In this document: in pieces, positions 17,205-25,909 of the stretch | Layout of the letters: each line of letters opens with the position of its first letter | Numbering within the stretch: the stretch's first letter is position 1 | NCBI RefSeq assembly: GCF_009671205.1 | Contig: NZ_CP045309.1 | Location: 6,528,001-6,592,000 of the forward strand | DNA length: 64,000 nucleotides | DNA from: Micromonospora terminaliae | GTDB lineage: Bacteria > Actinomycetota > Actinomycetes > Mycobacteriales > Micromonosporaceae | Direction of reading: 5' to 3' | Notes under the pieces: model-generated | Told to the model about the DNA's origin: nothing | Databases searched by the model: none | What the model saw: only the letters and a program-made list of their open reading frames with translations | Position numbers and translations under genes: made by a program

Positions 17205-18158
17205 GTGGATCTCGACGCGTACGTGGCCGAGCACGGCGCCGAGTGGCGGCGGCTGGAGCAGCTGACCGGCCGGCGCCGGCTGGACGCCGCGGAGGTGGAC
17301 GAGCTGGTGGCGCTCTACCAGCGGGCCGCCACCCACCTCTCCGCGCTGCGCAGCCGGGCCCCGGAACCCGTGCTGGTCGGCCGCCTCTCCCACCTGGTGC
17401 TCGCGGCGCGCGCCCGGATCACCGGCCGCCCCCGGCCCTCCTGGGCGGCCGTGGGCCGCTTCCTCGTCGCCGACCTGCCGGCCGCCCTCTACCGGGCCTG
17501 GCCCTGGTGGTGTGCGGTGGCCACCGCGTTCGGCGCGCTCACCGCCTTCCTCATCTGGTTCGTCGCGGGGCACCCGGACACCGCCGCCGCGTTCATCGGC
17601 GCCGAGGCGGCCCGGCAGCTCGTCGACTCCGGCTTCGCCGGCTACTACACCGAGTTCACCGCGCCGACCTTCGCGTTCCACCTGTGGACGCACAACGCCT
17701 GGCTGGCCGCACAGTGCCTGGCCGCCGGGGTGCTGGTGGTGCCGGTGCTCTGGCTGCTCTGGCAGAACGCGCTGAACATCGGCGTGGTCGGCGGGGTGAT
17801 GGTTTCCTACGGCCGGGCCGACGTGTTCTTCGGCATGATCACCCCGCACGGGCTGCTCGAACTGACCGGCATCCACGTGGCCGCCGGGGTGGGGCTGCGG
17901 ACCGCCTGGGCCTGGATCGCGCCGCCGGCGCACCTGAGCCGGGGCCGGGCCGTCGCCGAGGCGGGCCGCTCGGCCATCGTGGTCGCCGCCGGCCTGGTCG
18001 GGCTCTTCGCGGTCTCCGCGCTGCTGGAGGCGTTCGTGACGCCGGCGCCGCTGCCGGCCGCCGTCCGGGTGGCGATCGGCGCCACGGTCTGGCTGGCCTT
18101 CCTGGCGTACGCGCTGCTCCTCGGCGGGCGGGCCGTCAGAGCTGCCCGAGGGACTTGA
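17205..18158 (+). CDS. SpoIIM-family (stage II sporulation protein M-like) membrane protein
   Basis: The 317-residue protein has a soluble N-terminal helical region (about 1-95) with a typical RRLDAAEVDELVALYQRAATHLS segment. Five or six transmembrane helices follow, including FGMITPHGLLELTGIHVAAG, the most conserved block of the SpoIIM/DUF95 family. GTG 17205 follows GGGGGAGG. The organism is not an endospore former by context, so a general envelope role is more likely than a sporulation-specific one. The 3' end overlaps the convergent DUF58 gene by 23 bases. Confidence 0.88.
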   Translation: MDLDAYVAEHGAEWRRLEQLTGRRRLDAAEVDELVALYQRAATHLSALRSRAPEPVLVGRLSHLVLAARARITGRPRPSWAAVGRFLVADLPAALYRAWPWWCAVATAFGALTAFLIWFVAGHPDTAAAFIGAEAARQLVDSGFAGYYTEFTAPTFAFHLWTHNAWLAAQCLAAGVLVVPVLWLLWQNALNIGVVGGVMVSYGRADVFFGMITPHGLLELTGIHVAAGVGLRTAWAWIAPPAHLSRGRAVAEAGRSAIVVAAGLVGLFAVSALLEAFVTPAPLPAAVRVAIGATVWLAFLAYALLLGGRAVRAARGT

Positions 18159-19446
18159 GCCGCAGGTAGGTGTCGGCGACCGCCGGGGCGATGCGATCGG
18201 CGGGAGCGTCCACCACGGTCACCCCGTGCCGGGACAGGGCGGCCCGGACGCGATCCCGCTCGGCGAGGGCCCGCCAGGCCGCCGCGGCGGCGTACGCGTC
18301 GTCGAGGCTCGCGGGCGGGGCCGTGGTGAGCCTGGCCAGCACGGGGTCGGAGACGGCCGCGAGCACCACCCGGTGCCGGGCGGCCAGCCGGGGCAGGACC
18401 GGCAGCAGGCCCTCGCCGAGCGCGCCGGCCTCCAGGGCCGTGAACAGCACCACGAGGCTCCGCTGCCGTTCGCGGCGCAGCACCTCACCGGCGATCAGCT
18501 CGAAGTCGGTCTCCACGAGCGCCGGCTGGAGCGGGGCGACCGCGTCCACCAGCCGGGCGAGCAGCGCGGGCCGGCCGCTGCCGGTGACCCGGGCCCGGAT
18601 CGCGGTGTCGGCGGCGAGCAGGTCGACCCGGTCGCCGGCCCGGGCGGCCAGCGCCGTGAGCAGCAGCGCCGCGTCGATCGCGGTGTCCAGCCGCGGCTCG
18701 TCGCCGAGCCGGACCGCCGAGGTACGGCCGGTGTCGAGCACGCAGACCAGCCGCCGATCCCGCTCCGGGCGCCAGGTGCGGACCAGCACGTCCGAACGCC
18801 GTGCGCTGGCCCGCCAGTCGATGGAGCGCACGTCGTCGCCGACCACGTACTCGCGGAGGGTGTCGAACTCCGTGCCGTGGCCGCGCCCCCGGGTCACCTG
18901 GACGCCGTCGATGATCCGCAGCCGGGCCAGCTTCTCGGGCAGGTGCCGCCGCGAGTCGAAGCGGGGCAGCACGCGCAGCGTCCACGGTGGCGTGGCCGGG
19001 TGGCCGGCGCGCTGCCGGAACGCCAGCCGCAGCGGCCCGAGCGAGCGTACGGCCAGCGCCACCGCGGGCCGGTCGCCGCGGCGGGCCGGGGTGAGCCGTA
19101 CCGGCAGGGTGGCCGTGCGGCCCGGCGCGACGGTGAGCAGCCGCCCGGCGGGGAGGTCGGGCCGCGCCCCGGCCGAGGGCACCCAGGCGTCGCGCACCTG
19201 GGCGCGCAGGGTGCGGGCGGAGGTGTTGGCCAGGTGCAGGGTGACCGTGGCGGTGCCGCCGAGCCGGACCGCCCGGTCACCGGTGCGAGTGGCGGTGAGC
19301 CCGTGCAGCGGCGCCGCGAGCAGCCAGTCCAGGGCGACCAGCAGCAGCACCGCCGCAGTCAGCACGGCGACGCCGACGAACGGCGCCGGCCAGGCCGGCA
19401 GGGTCACCGCGCTCACCGCGAGCAGCAGACCCGCCCGCCAGGTCAT
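18136..19446 (-). CDS. DUF58 domain-containing protein
   Basis: The 436-residue protein has two N-terminal transmembrane segments (WRAGLLLAVSAVTLPAW and VGVAVLTAAVLLLVALDWLL), a beta-rich middle, and the DUF58 signature in GDDVRSIDWRASARRSDVLV. This is followed by a VWA-like fold with VCVLDTGRTSA. DUF58 proteins nearly always pair with MoxR ATPases; a chaperone-like or complex-assembly role is inferred. ATG 19446 overlaps the MoxR stop (ATGA). An open frame extends upstream within moxR but has no family resemblance. Confidence 0.9.
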   Translation of the reverse strand: MTWRAGLLLAVSAVTLPAWPAPFVGVAVLTAAVLLLVALDWLLAAPLHGLTATRTGDRAVRLGGTATVTLHLANTSARTLRAQVRDAWVPSAGARPDLPAGRLLTVAPGRTATLPVRLTPARRGDRPAVALAVRSLGPLRLAFRQRAGHPATPPWTLRVLPRFDSRRHLPEKLARLRIIDGVQVTRGRGHGTEFDTLREYVVGDDVRSIDWRASARRSDVLVRTWRPERDRRLVCVLDTGRTSAVRLGDEPRLDTAIDAALLLTALAARAGDRVDLLAADTAIRARVTGSGRPALLARLVDAVAPLQPALVETDFELIAGEVLRRERQRSLVVLFTALEAGALGEGLLPVLPRLAARHRVVLAAVSDPVLARLTTAPPASLDDAYAAAAAWRALAERDRVRAALSRHGVTVVDAPADRIAPAVADTYLRLKSLGQL

Positions 19447-20432
19447 CGGGGCGTCGGCACGGTGGCCAGCACCGCGTCCAGCACGGCGTCCACGGTCACG
19501 CCCTCCAGCTCCACCTCCGGGCGCAGCCGGAGCCGGTGCCGCAGGGTGGGCCGGGCGACCGCCTTCACGTCGTCCGGGGTGACGTGGTCCCGGCCGGCCA
19601 GCCAGGACCACGCCTTCGCGGTGCCGAGCAGGGCGGTGGCGCCCCGGGGCGAGGCGCCCAGCTCCAGGGCCGGGGCGATCCGGGTGGTCCGGCACAGGTC
19701 CACGATGTAGCCGAGCACCGGCTCGGCCACGTGCACCGCGTGCACCGCCGCCCGGGCGGCGGCCAGGTCGGCGGCGGTGGCCACCGGGCGTACGCCGGCG
19801 GCGCGCAGGTCGCGCGGGTCGAAGCCGGCGTGGTGCGCGCGGAGCACGCCCAGTTCCTCGTCCCGGCCGGGCAGCGGCACGGTCAGCTTGAGCAGGAACC
19901 GGTCCAGCTGCGCCTCGGGCAGCGGGTAGGTGCCCTCGTACTCGACCGGGTTCTGGGTGGCCGCCACGATGAACGGGTCGGGCAGCGGGCGGCGCTCGCC
20001 CTCGACGGAGACCTGCCGCTCCTCCATGACCTCCAGCAGCGCGGACTGGGTCTTCGGCGGGGTGCGGTTGATCTCGTCGGCGAGGAGCAGGTTGGTGAAG
20101 ACCGGCCCCTCCCGGAAGGTGAAGGCGGCGGTGCGCGGGTCGAAGATCAGCGACCCGGTGACGTCGCCGGGCATCAGGTCGGGGGTGAACTGCACCCGCT
20201 TGGACTCCAGGTCCAGCGCGGTGGCCAGGGTCCGCACCAGCAGGGTCTTGGCCACCCCGGGCACGCCCTCCAGCAGCACGTGCCCCCGGCAGAGCAGCGC
20301 GATGACGAGGCCGGTGACCACGGCGTCCTGGCCGACGACGGCCTTGGCCACCTCGGCCCGCAGCCGGTGCAGGGCGGCGCGGGCGTCGGGCTGCGCGGTG
20401 GGCGACGCGGCGGCGATGACGGGTCCGGTCAC
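19443..20432 (-). CDS. MoxR family AAA+ ATPase
   Basis: The 329-residue ATPase has Walker A GVPGVAKTLL, Walker B LLLADEINRTPPKTQSALLE, the sensor region ATQNPVEYEGTYPLPEAQLDRF, and a C-terminal helical lid. These are typical of MoxR, which is thought to act as a chaperone helping assemble protein complexes together with VWA/DUF58 partners. GTG 20432 overlaps the DUF4350 stop (GTGA) and has AAGGAG upstream. Co-translation with DUF58 downstream is strongly suggested by the matching ATGA overlap. Confidence 0.94.
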   Translation of the reverse strand: MTGPVIAAASPTAQPDARAALHRLRAEVAKAVVGQDAVVTGLVIALLCRGHVLLEGVPGVAKTLLVRTLATALDLESKRVQFTPDLMPGDVTGSLIFDPRTAAFTFREGPVFTNLLLADEINRTPPKTQSALLEVMEERQVSVEGERRPLPDPFIVAATQNPVEYEGTYPLPEAQLDRFLLKLTVPLPGRDEELGVLRAHHAGFDPRDLRAAGVRPVATAADLAAARAAVHAVHVAEPVLGYIVDLCRTTRIAPALELGASPRGATALLGTAKAWSWLAGRDHVTPDDVKAVARPTLRHRLRLRPEVELEGVTVDAVLDAVLATVPTPR

Positions 20433-21712
20433 CGGGGGTCTCCTTCGGTCGGGTGGGGGGCCAGGGTACGGGTCAGGGCGTCCAGGTCGCGGGCCAGCTC
20501 CAGCAGCTCGCGCGGGGCGGCGCCGTGCAGCAGCTCGGACACCCGCTCGGGGTCCGCGCCGGCGTGCGCCGCGACCCGGGCGGCCACCTCGTCGGGCGGC
20601 GTGTCCGGGGGCAGGTTGAGCCGGGGCAGTAGCCGGTCCAGCGCCGCCGCGCGCAGCGTCGCGGCGGTGACGTCCCGGGCGCCGGCCCGGCGGTGGAGGC
20701 GGGCCCGGCCGAGCACCGTCTCCGCGGCGCGGACGGTCACCGGCAGCGGCTCCGGCACGGGCGGGCCGAGCCGGCGGGCCCGCCACAGCACCAGCAGCAG
20801 CCCGGCCACGGCGAGCTGCGCCAGCACGGCCCAGAACCAGGGCGGGAAGGCGTCCCAGAGCGGGTTGTGCCAGTTCGGCGGCGGGTCCGCCCGGTCGTCC
20901 CGGCGGCCGCCGGTGGACCGGGGCAGGGGTGTCCCGCCGTCGTCCGGGCTCGGTGACCAGCTCGGGCCGGACGGTGCCGGCGCGGGCGCGGGCAGGTCGA
21001 GCCAGACCAGCGGGCGGTCGCCGCCGAGCAGGCCGGTGGCGAGCACCCGGTTGCCCCACTCGTCGATCCGGTCGTTGCGGAACGGATCGCTGGCGCCGAC
21101 CACCACCACCTCGGTGCCCCAGGAGATCCGGCGCAGCGCGCCCGCGTAGCACCGGTCGGTGCCGGACGGCCCGGCGTACCGCTGGTGGTCCACGGCGGCG
21201 GTGCCGGCCCGGAGCGCCTCGGGCAGCCGGCACGGCGTGCCGTCGGCGTCCGGTGGCAGGGCCCGGGTGGCCCACCGCCGGTCGGTGGGCTCCAGTGGCA
21301 CGCCCAGGTCGGTCAGCACCCGGCGGGAGGGCTCGACCAGCACCAGCCGGCTGCCGGGCGGCAGCGCGGTCAGTGCGTCCAGGGTGGCCGGGTGCACCAG
21401 GTCCGGGGCGGGCACGAAGAGGGTGGTGGGACCCGCTCCGGCGGACCGCACGGCGGCCAGCGTGTCGGTCTCCCGGCGGATCGGCACGCCCTGCGCGCGC
21501 AGCGCCTCGGCCAGCCGGCTGCCCCCGTCGTCGTCCGTGGCGGCCGGGGCCAGGAAACCCGGGTCGGTGGGGTCGGGCTGGTCCACGGCGTGCAGGACCA
21601 GGGTGGTGACGATCAGCAGCACGGCCAGCCCGAAGGGGACCACCAGCCGGTGCCACCGGCGGCGGGGCGCGGGCGCGGCCGCCGGCCGGGCCGGGTCGAG
21701 GGTGGCGGTCAC
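20429..21712 (-). CDS. DUF4350 domain-containing membrane protein
   Basis: The 427-residue protein has an N-terminal transmembrane helix (LVVPFGLAVLLIVTTLVLH) and then an extracytoplasmic DUF4350-like domain beginning GSRLAEALRAQGVPI with LFVPAPDLV and GSRLVLVEPS. A second helix occurs near WFWAVLAQLAVAGLLLVLW, and the C-terminal 130 residues are cytoplasmic. GTG 21712 overlaps the DUF4129 stop. It is part of the five-gene overlapping operon with DUF4129, MoxR and DUF58. Biochemical function is unknown; the operon suggests one membrane complex. Confidence 0.87.
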   Translation of the reverse strand: MTATLDPARPAAAPAPRRRWHRLVVPFGLAVLLIVTTLVLHAVDQPDPTDPGFLAPAATDDDGGSRLAEALRAQGVPIRRETDTLAAVRSAGAGPTTLFVPAPDLVHPATLDALTALPPGSRLVLVEPSRRVLTDLGVPLEPTDRRWATRALPPDADGTPCRLPEALRAGTAAVDHQRYAGPSGTDRCYAGALRRISWGTEVVVVGASDPFRNDRIDEWGNRVLATGLLGGDRPLVWLDLPAPAPAPSGPSWSPSPDDGGTPLPRSTGGRRDDRADPPPNWHNPLWDAFPPWFWAVLAQLAVAGLLLVLWRARRLGPPVPEPLPVTVRAAETVLGRARLHRRAGARDVTAATLRAAALDRLLPRLNLPPDTPPDEVAARVAAHAGADPERVSELLHGAAPRELLELARDLDALTRTLAPHPTEGDPR

Positions 21713-22341
21713 CGGGCGCTCCCGTCGGTGGCGAGTTCGCGGCGCAGGTCGGCGGCGAGGTCACGCATCCGGTGGTCGTGCGCGGCGGTGGCCGGGCGCT
21801 GGGCGTACCAGAGGTCGGAGAAGATCGCCCCCGCGGTGTGCAGGGTGGGGTGCACGTCGGGCCGGACCCGGGCCACGGCCGCGGTCAGCTCGGTGACCGT
21901 CAGCCCGGGACGGGGCTCGACGATCCGGCGCGCCACCAGGAGGCGGACCATCTCGCGCAGCCGTTCCCGGACCGCCTCGGCGTACCGGCCCTCGGCGGCG
22001 AGGCGGTCGGCGAGGCCGGCCTGGACGGCGGTCGCCGGCTCGGGCGACCGGGGCGCGGGCACCGGCACCGCGGGCACGTCCCGCCGGGCCCGGCGCCGCC
22101 GCCGCGGCAGCCGGAGCCGTGGTCGCCGCAGCTTCGGCAGCCGGAACCGGGGGAGCCGGGGAAGCCGGAGCCGGGGCAACCGGGGCCGGCCGAGCCGGGG
22201 CACCCGCCGGGGTACCCAGGCCGGGAAGAAGTACCAGGCCAGCGCGCCGATCAGCGCCCCGGCCAGCAGGAGCAGCGCCGCCAGCGGCAGCGGTACGGCG
22301 TCCCCCAGCCCGGCGGCCGTCTCGGTCCACCACCGGCTCAC
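21709..22341 (-). CDS. DUF4129 domain-containing protein
   Basis: The 210-residue protein has one transmembrane helix (LAALLLLAGALIGALAWYFF). A markedly basic linker follows, made of repeated R-L-P and R-L-R units (about residues 44-85). The C-terminal DUF4129 domain contains EGRYAEAVRERLREMVRLLVARRIV and DLWYAQRPATAAHDHRM. The basic repeats directly after the membrane segment could bind phospholipid head groups or nucleic acid; this is inference. GTG 22341 overlaps the preceding gene's stop (GTGA). Confidence 0.85.
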   Translation of the reverse strand: MSRWWTETAAGLGDAVPLPLAALLLLAGALIGALAWYFFPAWVPRRVPRLGRPRLPRLRLPRLPRFRLPKLRRPRLRLPRRRRRARRDVPAVPVPAPRSPEPATAVQAGLADRLAAEGRYAEAVRERLREMVRLLVARRIVEPRPGLTVTELTAAVARVRPDVHPTLHTAGAIFSDLWYAQRPATAAHDHRMRDLAADLRRELATDGSAR

Positions 22342-23171
22342 CGCTGCACCGCCAGCAGGACGGGCTCGGGCGCCGGGGCGCGCGACAGCCGGATGTCCAG
22401 CCCCTCGGTGCGCATCCGGGTCTCCAGGTGCAGCACCGCGTCCAGGCAGGCCAACGCGGGGTACGCGACCGCGTTCACCGCCACCCAGGCGACGGTGGCG
22501 ACCGGCAGGGCCCAGGCGGAGACGTCGAAGAGGCCCAGCAGCCCGAGGCCGTGGTAGACGCCCAGCCCGATGCCGAGCCGGATGAGCCACCAGCCCAGGT
22601 AGCCGAGCAGCCGGATGGCGGCGGCCCGCCCGCCGACCCGGACCGCCAGCCGCAGCGCCCGCCCCGGCGCCCGGTGCTCCGGCACCCGGTCCACCACGAG
22701 CACCGGCACCACCGCGCCGAGCAGCCCGTACGCGACGAACCAGGCCGGCCCGCCCAGCCCGGCGAGCAGGACCGTGCACCCGACGGTGGCCCCGGCCAGC
22801 AGGGTCGCGCCCCAGCGGGCGCCGCGCAGCAGCTCGCGCGGCCCGGTGCGACGGCCCAGCAGCGCGGCCCCGGCGCCCCGGGCCGCCGGGTTGCCGAGCA
22901 GCGCGATGATCATGGCCTCGGTCCCGGCGCCGACGGCGAGCAGCAGCCAGTACCACCCGAGCCGGTCCGGATCCGGCCACCACTCGGGCGGCCGCGCGTC
23001 GGCCAGCACCCGCACCGGATGCAGCAGGGCCTGCTCGCCGAGGGCCAGCAGGACGGCCAGCGGGACGAGCACCCGGGCCTGGTCACGCAGCAGCAGGACG
23101 GCCGAGTCGAGCAGTTCGCCGACGGTCAGCGGACGGCGCGGGAGCACCGCGGTCGGGCCGGCGTCGGGCAC
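22338..23171 (-). CDS. Multi-pass membrane protein, first gene of the MoxR operon
   Basis: The 277-residue protein has about six transmembrane segments and an N-terminal RRPLTVGELLDSAVLLLRDQ block, which resembles the membrane domain found fused to some glycerophosphodiesterases. No catalytic domain is present. GTG 23171 has AGGAG five bases upstream; a farther GTG at 23213 lacks such a site. It starts the minus-strand operon DUF4129-DUF4350-MoxR-DUF58, in which every junction is a 4-base overlap, and is divergent from mtrA across 211 bases. Confidence 0.75.
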   Translation of the reverse strand: MPDAGPTAVLPRRPLTVGELLDSAVLLLRDQARVLVPLAVLLALGEQALLHPVRVLADARPPEWWPDPDRLGWYWLLLAVGAGTEAMIIALLGNPAARGAGAALLGRRTGPRELLRGARWGATLLAGATVGCTVLLAGLGGPAWFVAYGLLGAVVPVLVVDRVPEHRAPGRALRLAVRVGGRAAAIRLLGYLGWWLIRLGIGLGVYHGLGLLGLFDVSAWALPVATVAWVAVNAVAYPALACLDAVLHLETRMRTEGLDIRLSRAPAPEPVLLAVQR

Positions 23172-23382
23172 GGGTACTCCTGGCGGGCGAGCGGAGGTGG
23201 CGGGCGGCGACACGCCCGAGGGATCATGGTTGCACGGCGCGTCCGCGCCCGGTGGACCCGTCCGCCGCGACGCGCCACGCGGGCGGCCACGCCGTCAGCT
23301 GTGGTGCCGGACCGCCCTCGGCGCTACGGTGCCGTGAAGACGCCGAACCCTCCAAGCGAACGGGGATGGAACGATAAACCCC

Positions 23383-24072
23383 ATGAGAGCCCGGGTACTG
23401 GTGGTCGACGACGACCCCGCACTCGCCGAGATGCTCGGCATCGTCCTGCGCAGCGAGGGCTTCGTGCCCTCCTTCGTCGCGGACGGAGAACGGGCACTGG
23501 CCGCGTTCCGTGACAGCCGGCCCGACATCGTCCTGCTCGACCTGATGCTCCCCGGCATGAGCGGCATCGACGTGGCGCGGGCCATCCGGGGTGAGTCCGG
23601 CGTGCCGATCGTGATGCTGACCGCCAAGAGCGACACGGTCGACGTGGTGCTCGGGCTGGAGTCCGGGGCCGACGACTACGTGGTCAAGCCGTTCAAGCCC
23701 AAGGAGCTGGTGGCCCGGATGCGGGCCCGCCTGCGCCGGGGCGAGGACGTGGCGCCGGAACTGCTCACCATCGGCCCGCCCGGCAACCAGATCACCATCG
23801 ACGTGCCGGCGCACACCGTCAGCCGGGACGGCGAGGAGGTGAAGCTGACGCCGCTGGAGTTCGACCTGCTGGTCGCGCTCGCCCGCAAGCCGCGCCAGGT
23901 CTTCACCCGGGAGGTGCTGCTGGAGCAGGTCTGGGGCTACCGGCACGCCGCCGACACCCGCCTGGTCAACGTGCACGTGCAGCGGCTGCGCGCCAAGATC
24001 GAGCCAGATCCGGAGCGACCCGAAATCATCCTCACCGTGCGAGGCGTGGGCTACAAGGCGGGCACCGGATAG
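23383..24072 (+). CDS. mtrA: MtrA response regulator (OmpR/PhoB family)
   Basis: The 229-residue regulator receives phosphate from MtrB and controls cell-envelope, division and osmotic-stress genes. The receiver domain has the acidic pocket VVDDD (9-11), phospho-acceptor Asp53 (LLDLMLPG), and Lys102 (DYVVKPF). The winged-helix domain occupies about 130-225 (TPLEFDLLVALARKP, LVNVHVQRLRAKIEP). No ribosome site precedes ATG 23383, and GATAAA lies only five bases upstream, so a leaderless or nearly leaderless transcript is possible. Synteny with mtrB and lpqB makes the name secure. Confidence 0.97.
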   Translation: MRARVLVVDDDPALAEMLGIVLRSEGFVPSFVADGERALAAFRDSRPDIVLLDLMLPGMSGIDVARAIRGESGVPIVMLTAKSDTVDVVLGLESGADDYVVKPFKPKELVARMRARLRRGEDVAPELLTIGPPGNQITIDVPAHTVSRDGEEVKLTPLEFDLLVALARKPRQVFTREVLLEQVWGYRHAADTRLVNVHVQRLRAKIEPDPERPEIILTVRGVGYKAGTG

Positions 24073-24085
24073 CCTGGTCAGCACT

Positions 24086-25837
24086 GTGGTGACCTCCCCT
24101 TCCCCCGACTCGCCGACCCCCGCGTCCCGCCGGCTCCGCGCCGCGCGGGCGCTGTGGCGTGTCCTGGGCGGCCGCGCGGCCCGGTTCGCCGCCGGCGCGC
24201 ACCAGACCTGGCGGAGATCACTCCAGCTTCGTGTGGTGACCATCACGCTGGTGGCGTCCAGCCTGCTGGTGGGCGGTTTCGCCTACCTGATCGCCGACAA
24301 GCTCACCAACATCCTGCTGGAGAACGCCGAGACCGACGTCCTGCTGCGGCTGCAGAACGGCAGCGACTACGCCTCGAAGCAGTTCAACCTCTACAGCCAG
24401 CCGCAGGAGGCCCAGCTCCAGGACACCATCGACGGCACGGTCAACTACCTGGCCGGCGGCGACCCGGCGCAGACCAGCGGGGTGGTGGTGGCGATCACCG
24501 CCGACAACTTCACCACCATCGAGCCGCGCACCTCCCCGGACGTGCAGGTGCGCCCGCTCATCGGCCGGGAGCTGCGGGCCTCGGTGGCGGCCGGCAAGGT
24601 CGCCCATCAGATCCGCACCGGCACGCTCGACGGCGAGCGCACCAAGTACCTGGTCTACGGCTCCCCGGTGCCGACCAAGTTCGGGCAGCTGGAGCTCTAC
24701 TACCTCGTACCGCTGACCCGGCAGGACGCCACGGCGGCCGACGCCCGGGCCACCGTGGTCGCCACCGGCGTGGCCCTCGTGCTGCTGCTCGGCCTGCTGG
24801 CCGCCCTGGTCACCCGCCTGGTGGTGACCCCGGTACGGGTGGCCGCCCGGACCGCCCAGCGGCTCTCCGCCGGCCTGCTGGACCAGCGGATGGTGGTCAA
24901 CGGCGAGGACGACCTGGCCCTGCTCGCCGCCTCGTTCAACCAGATGGCGACCAACCTGCAACGGCAGATCCTCCGCCTGGAGGAGATGTCCCGGCTGCAA
25001 CGCCGGTTCACCTCCGACGTCTCCCACGAGCTGCGCACGCCGCTCACGACGGTCCGGATGGCCGCCGACCTGATCTTCGCCGAGCGGGACGAGTTCGACC
25101 CGGCGGTGGCACGCAGCGCCGAGCTGCTCCAGGCCGAGCTGGACCGGTTCGAGGAGCTGCTCACCGACCTGCTGGAGATCAGCCGCTTCGACGCCGGCTT
25201 CGCCATGCTCGACAGCGAGCCGACCGACCTGGTGCCGGTGGTGCACCGGGTGACCGAGCGCCTGGCCGGTCTGGCCGAGCGCGTCGGCGTGGCCATCGAG
25301 CTGGATCTCCCGGACAGCCCGGTGATCGCCGAGGTCGACCCGCGCCGGGTCGAGCGGGTGCTGCGCAACCTGGTCGGTAACGCGGTCGAGCACGGCGAGG
25401 CCAAGCCCGTGCGGATCACCCTGGGCGTGGATCAGAGCGCCGTGGCGATCACGGTGCGGGACCACGGCGTCGGGCTCAAGCCGGGCGAGGAGAAGCTGGT
25501 CTTCAACCGGTTCTGGCGGGCCGACCCGTCCCGGGCCCGGCAGACCGGCGGCACCGGGCTGGGCCTGTCGATCAGCCTCGAGGACGCCCGGCTGCACGGC
25601 GGCTGGCTGGAGGCGTGGGGCGCGCCCGGCCAGGGCGCCCAGTTCCGGCTGACCCTGCCGGCCCGTGCCGGCGACCGGCTGACCACCTCACCGCTGCGGC
25701 TGGTGCCGGCCGACGCCACGCTGCCGTTCGGCGGCCCGCGCAGCGGCGGCCCGCTCGCCATCGGTCCGGGCAGCGGCGAGGGCGCCCTGGCCATCGGGCC
25801 GGCGGAGCCGGGTGCCCGAGCGGAGGTGGCACCGTGA
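24086..25837 (+). CDS. mtrB: MtrB sensor histidine kinase
   Basis: The 583-residue membrane kinase is partner of MtrA. It has a first transmembrane helix near 55-75, an extracellular sensor domain, a second helix (ATGVALVLLLGLLAALVTRLVV), and HAMP. HisKA carries phospho-acceptor His314 in SHELRTPL, and HATPase has the N box (NLVGNAVEHGE), DHGVGL and GGTGLGLSIS. The C-terminal 60 residues are Pro/Gly/Ala-rich, with a twice-repeated LAIGP. GTG 24086 is 13 bases after mtrA and has no clear ribosome site. The stop overlaps lpqB (GTGA). Confidence 0.96.
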   Translation: MVTSPSPDSPTPASRRLRAARALWRVLGGRAARFAAGAHQTWRRSLQLRVVTITLVASSLLVGGFAYLIADKLTNILLENAETDVLLRLQNGSDYASKQFNLYSQPQEAQLQDTIDGTVNYLAGGDPAQTSGVVVAITADNFTTIEPRTSPDVQVRPLIGRELRASVAAGKVAHQIRTGTLDGERTKYLVYGSPVPTKFGQLELYYLVPLTRQDATAADARATVVATGVALVLLLGLLAALVTRLVVTPVRVAARTAQRLSAGLLDQRMVVNGEDDLALLAASFNQMATNLQRQILRLEEMSRLQRRFTSDVSHELRTPLTTVRMAADLIFAERDEFDPAVARSAELLQAELDRFEELLTDLLEISRFDAGFAMLDSEPTDLVPVVHRVTERLAGLAERVGVAIELDLPDSPVIAEVDPRRVERVLRNLVGNAVEHGEAKPVRITLGVDQSAVAITVRDHGVGLKPGEEKLVFNRFWRADPSRARQTGGTGLGLSISLEDARLHGGWLEAWGAPGQGAQFRLTLPARAGDRLTTSPLRLVPADATLPFGGPRSGGPLAIGPGSGEGALAIGPAEPGARAEVAP

Positions 25838-25909
25838 GCGCGAGGAGTGAGCCGGTCCTGCGAGCCCCGCAGTCGCGAACGAAGGGCGGCGCCGTGAGCG
25901 CGAGGAGTG
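25832..25909 (+). repeat. Repeated sequence at the lpqB start
   Basis: CCGTGAGCGCGAGGAGTG occurs twice, at 25832-25849 and 25892-25909, each beginning at a potential lpqB GTG start in the same frame. The 60 bases between the repeats encode SARSEPVLRAPQSRTKGGA-type sequence that is not part of a normal lipoprotein signal. From memory, very similar sequence occurs at many gene starts in Micromonospora; this needs a genome search. Confidence 0.7.
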
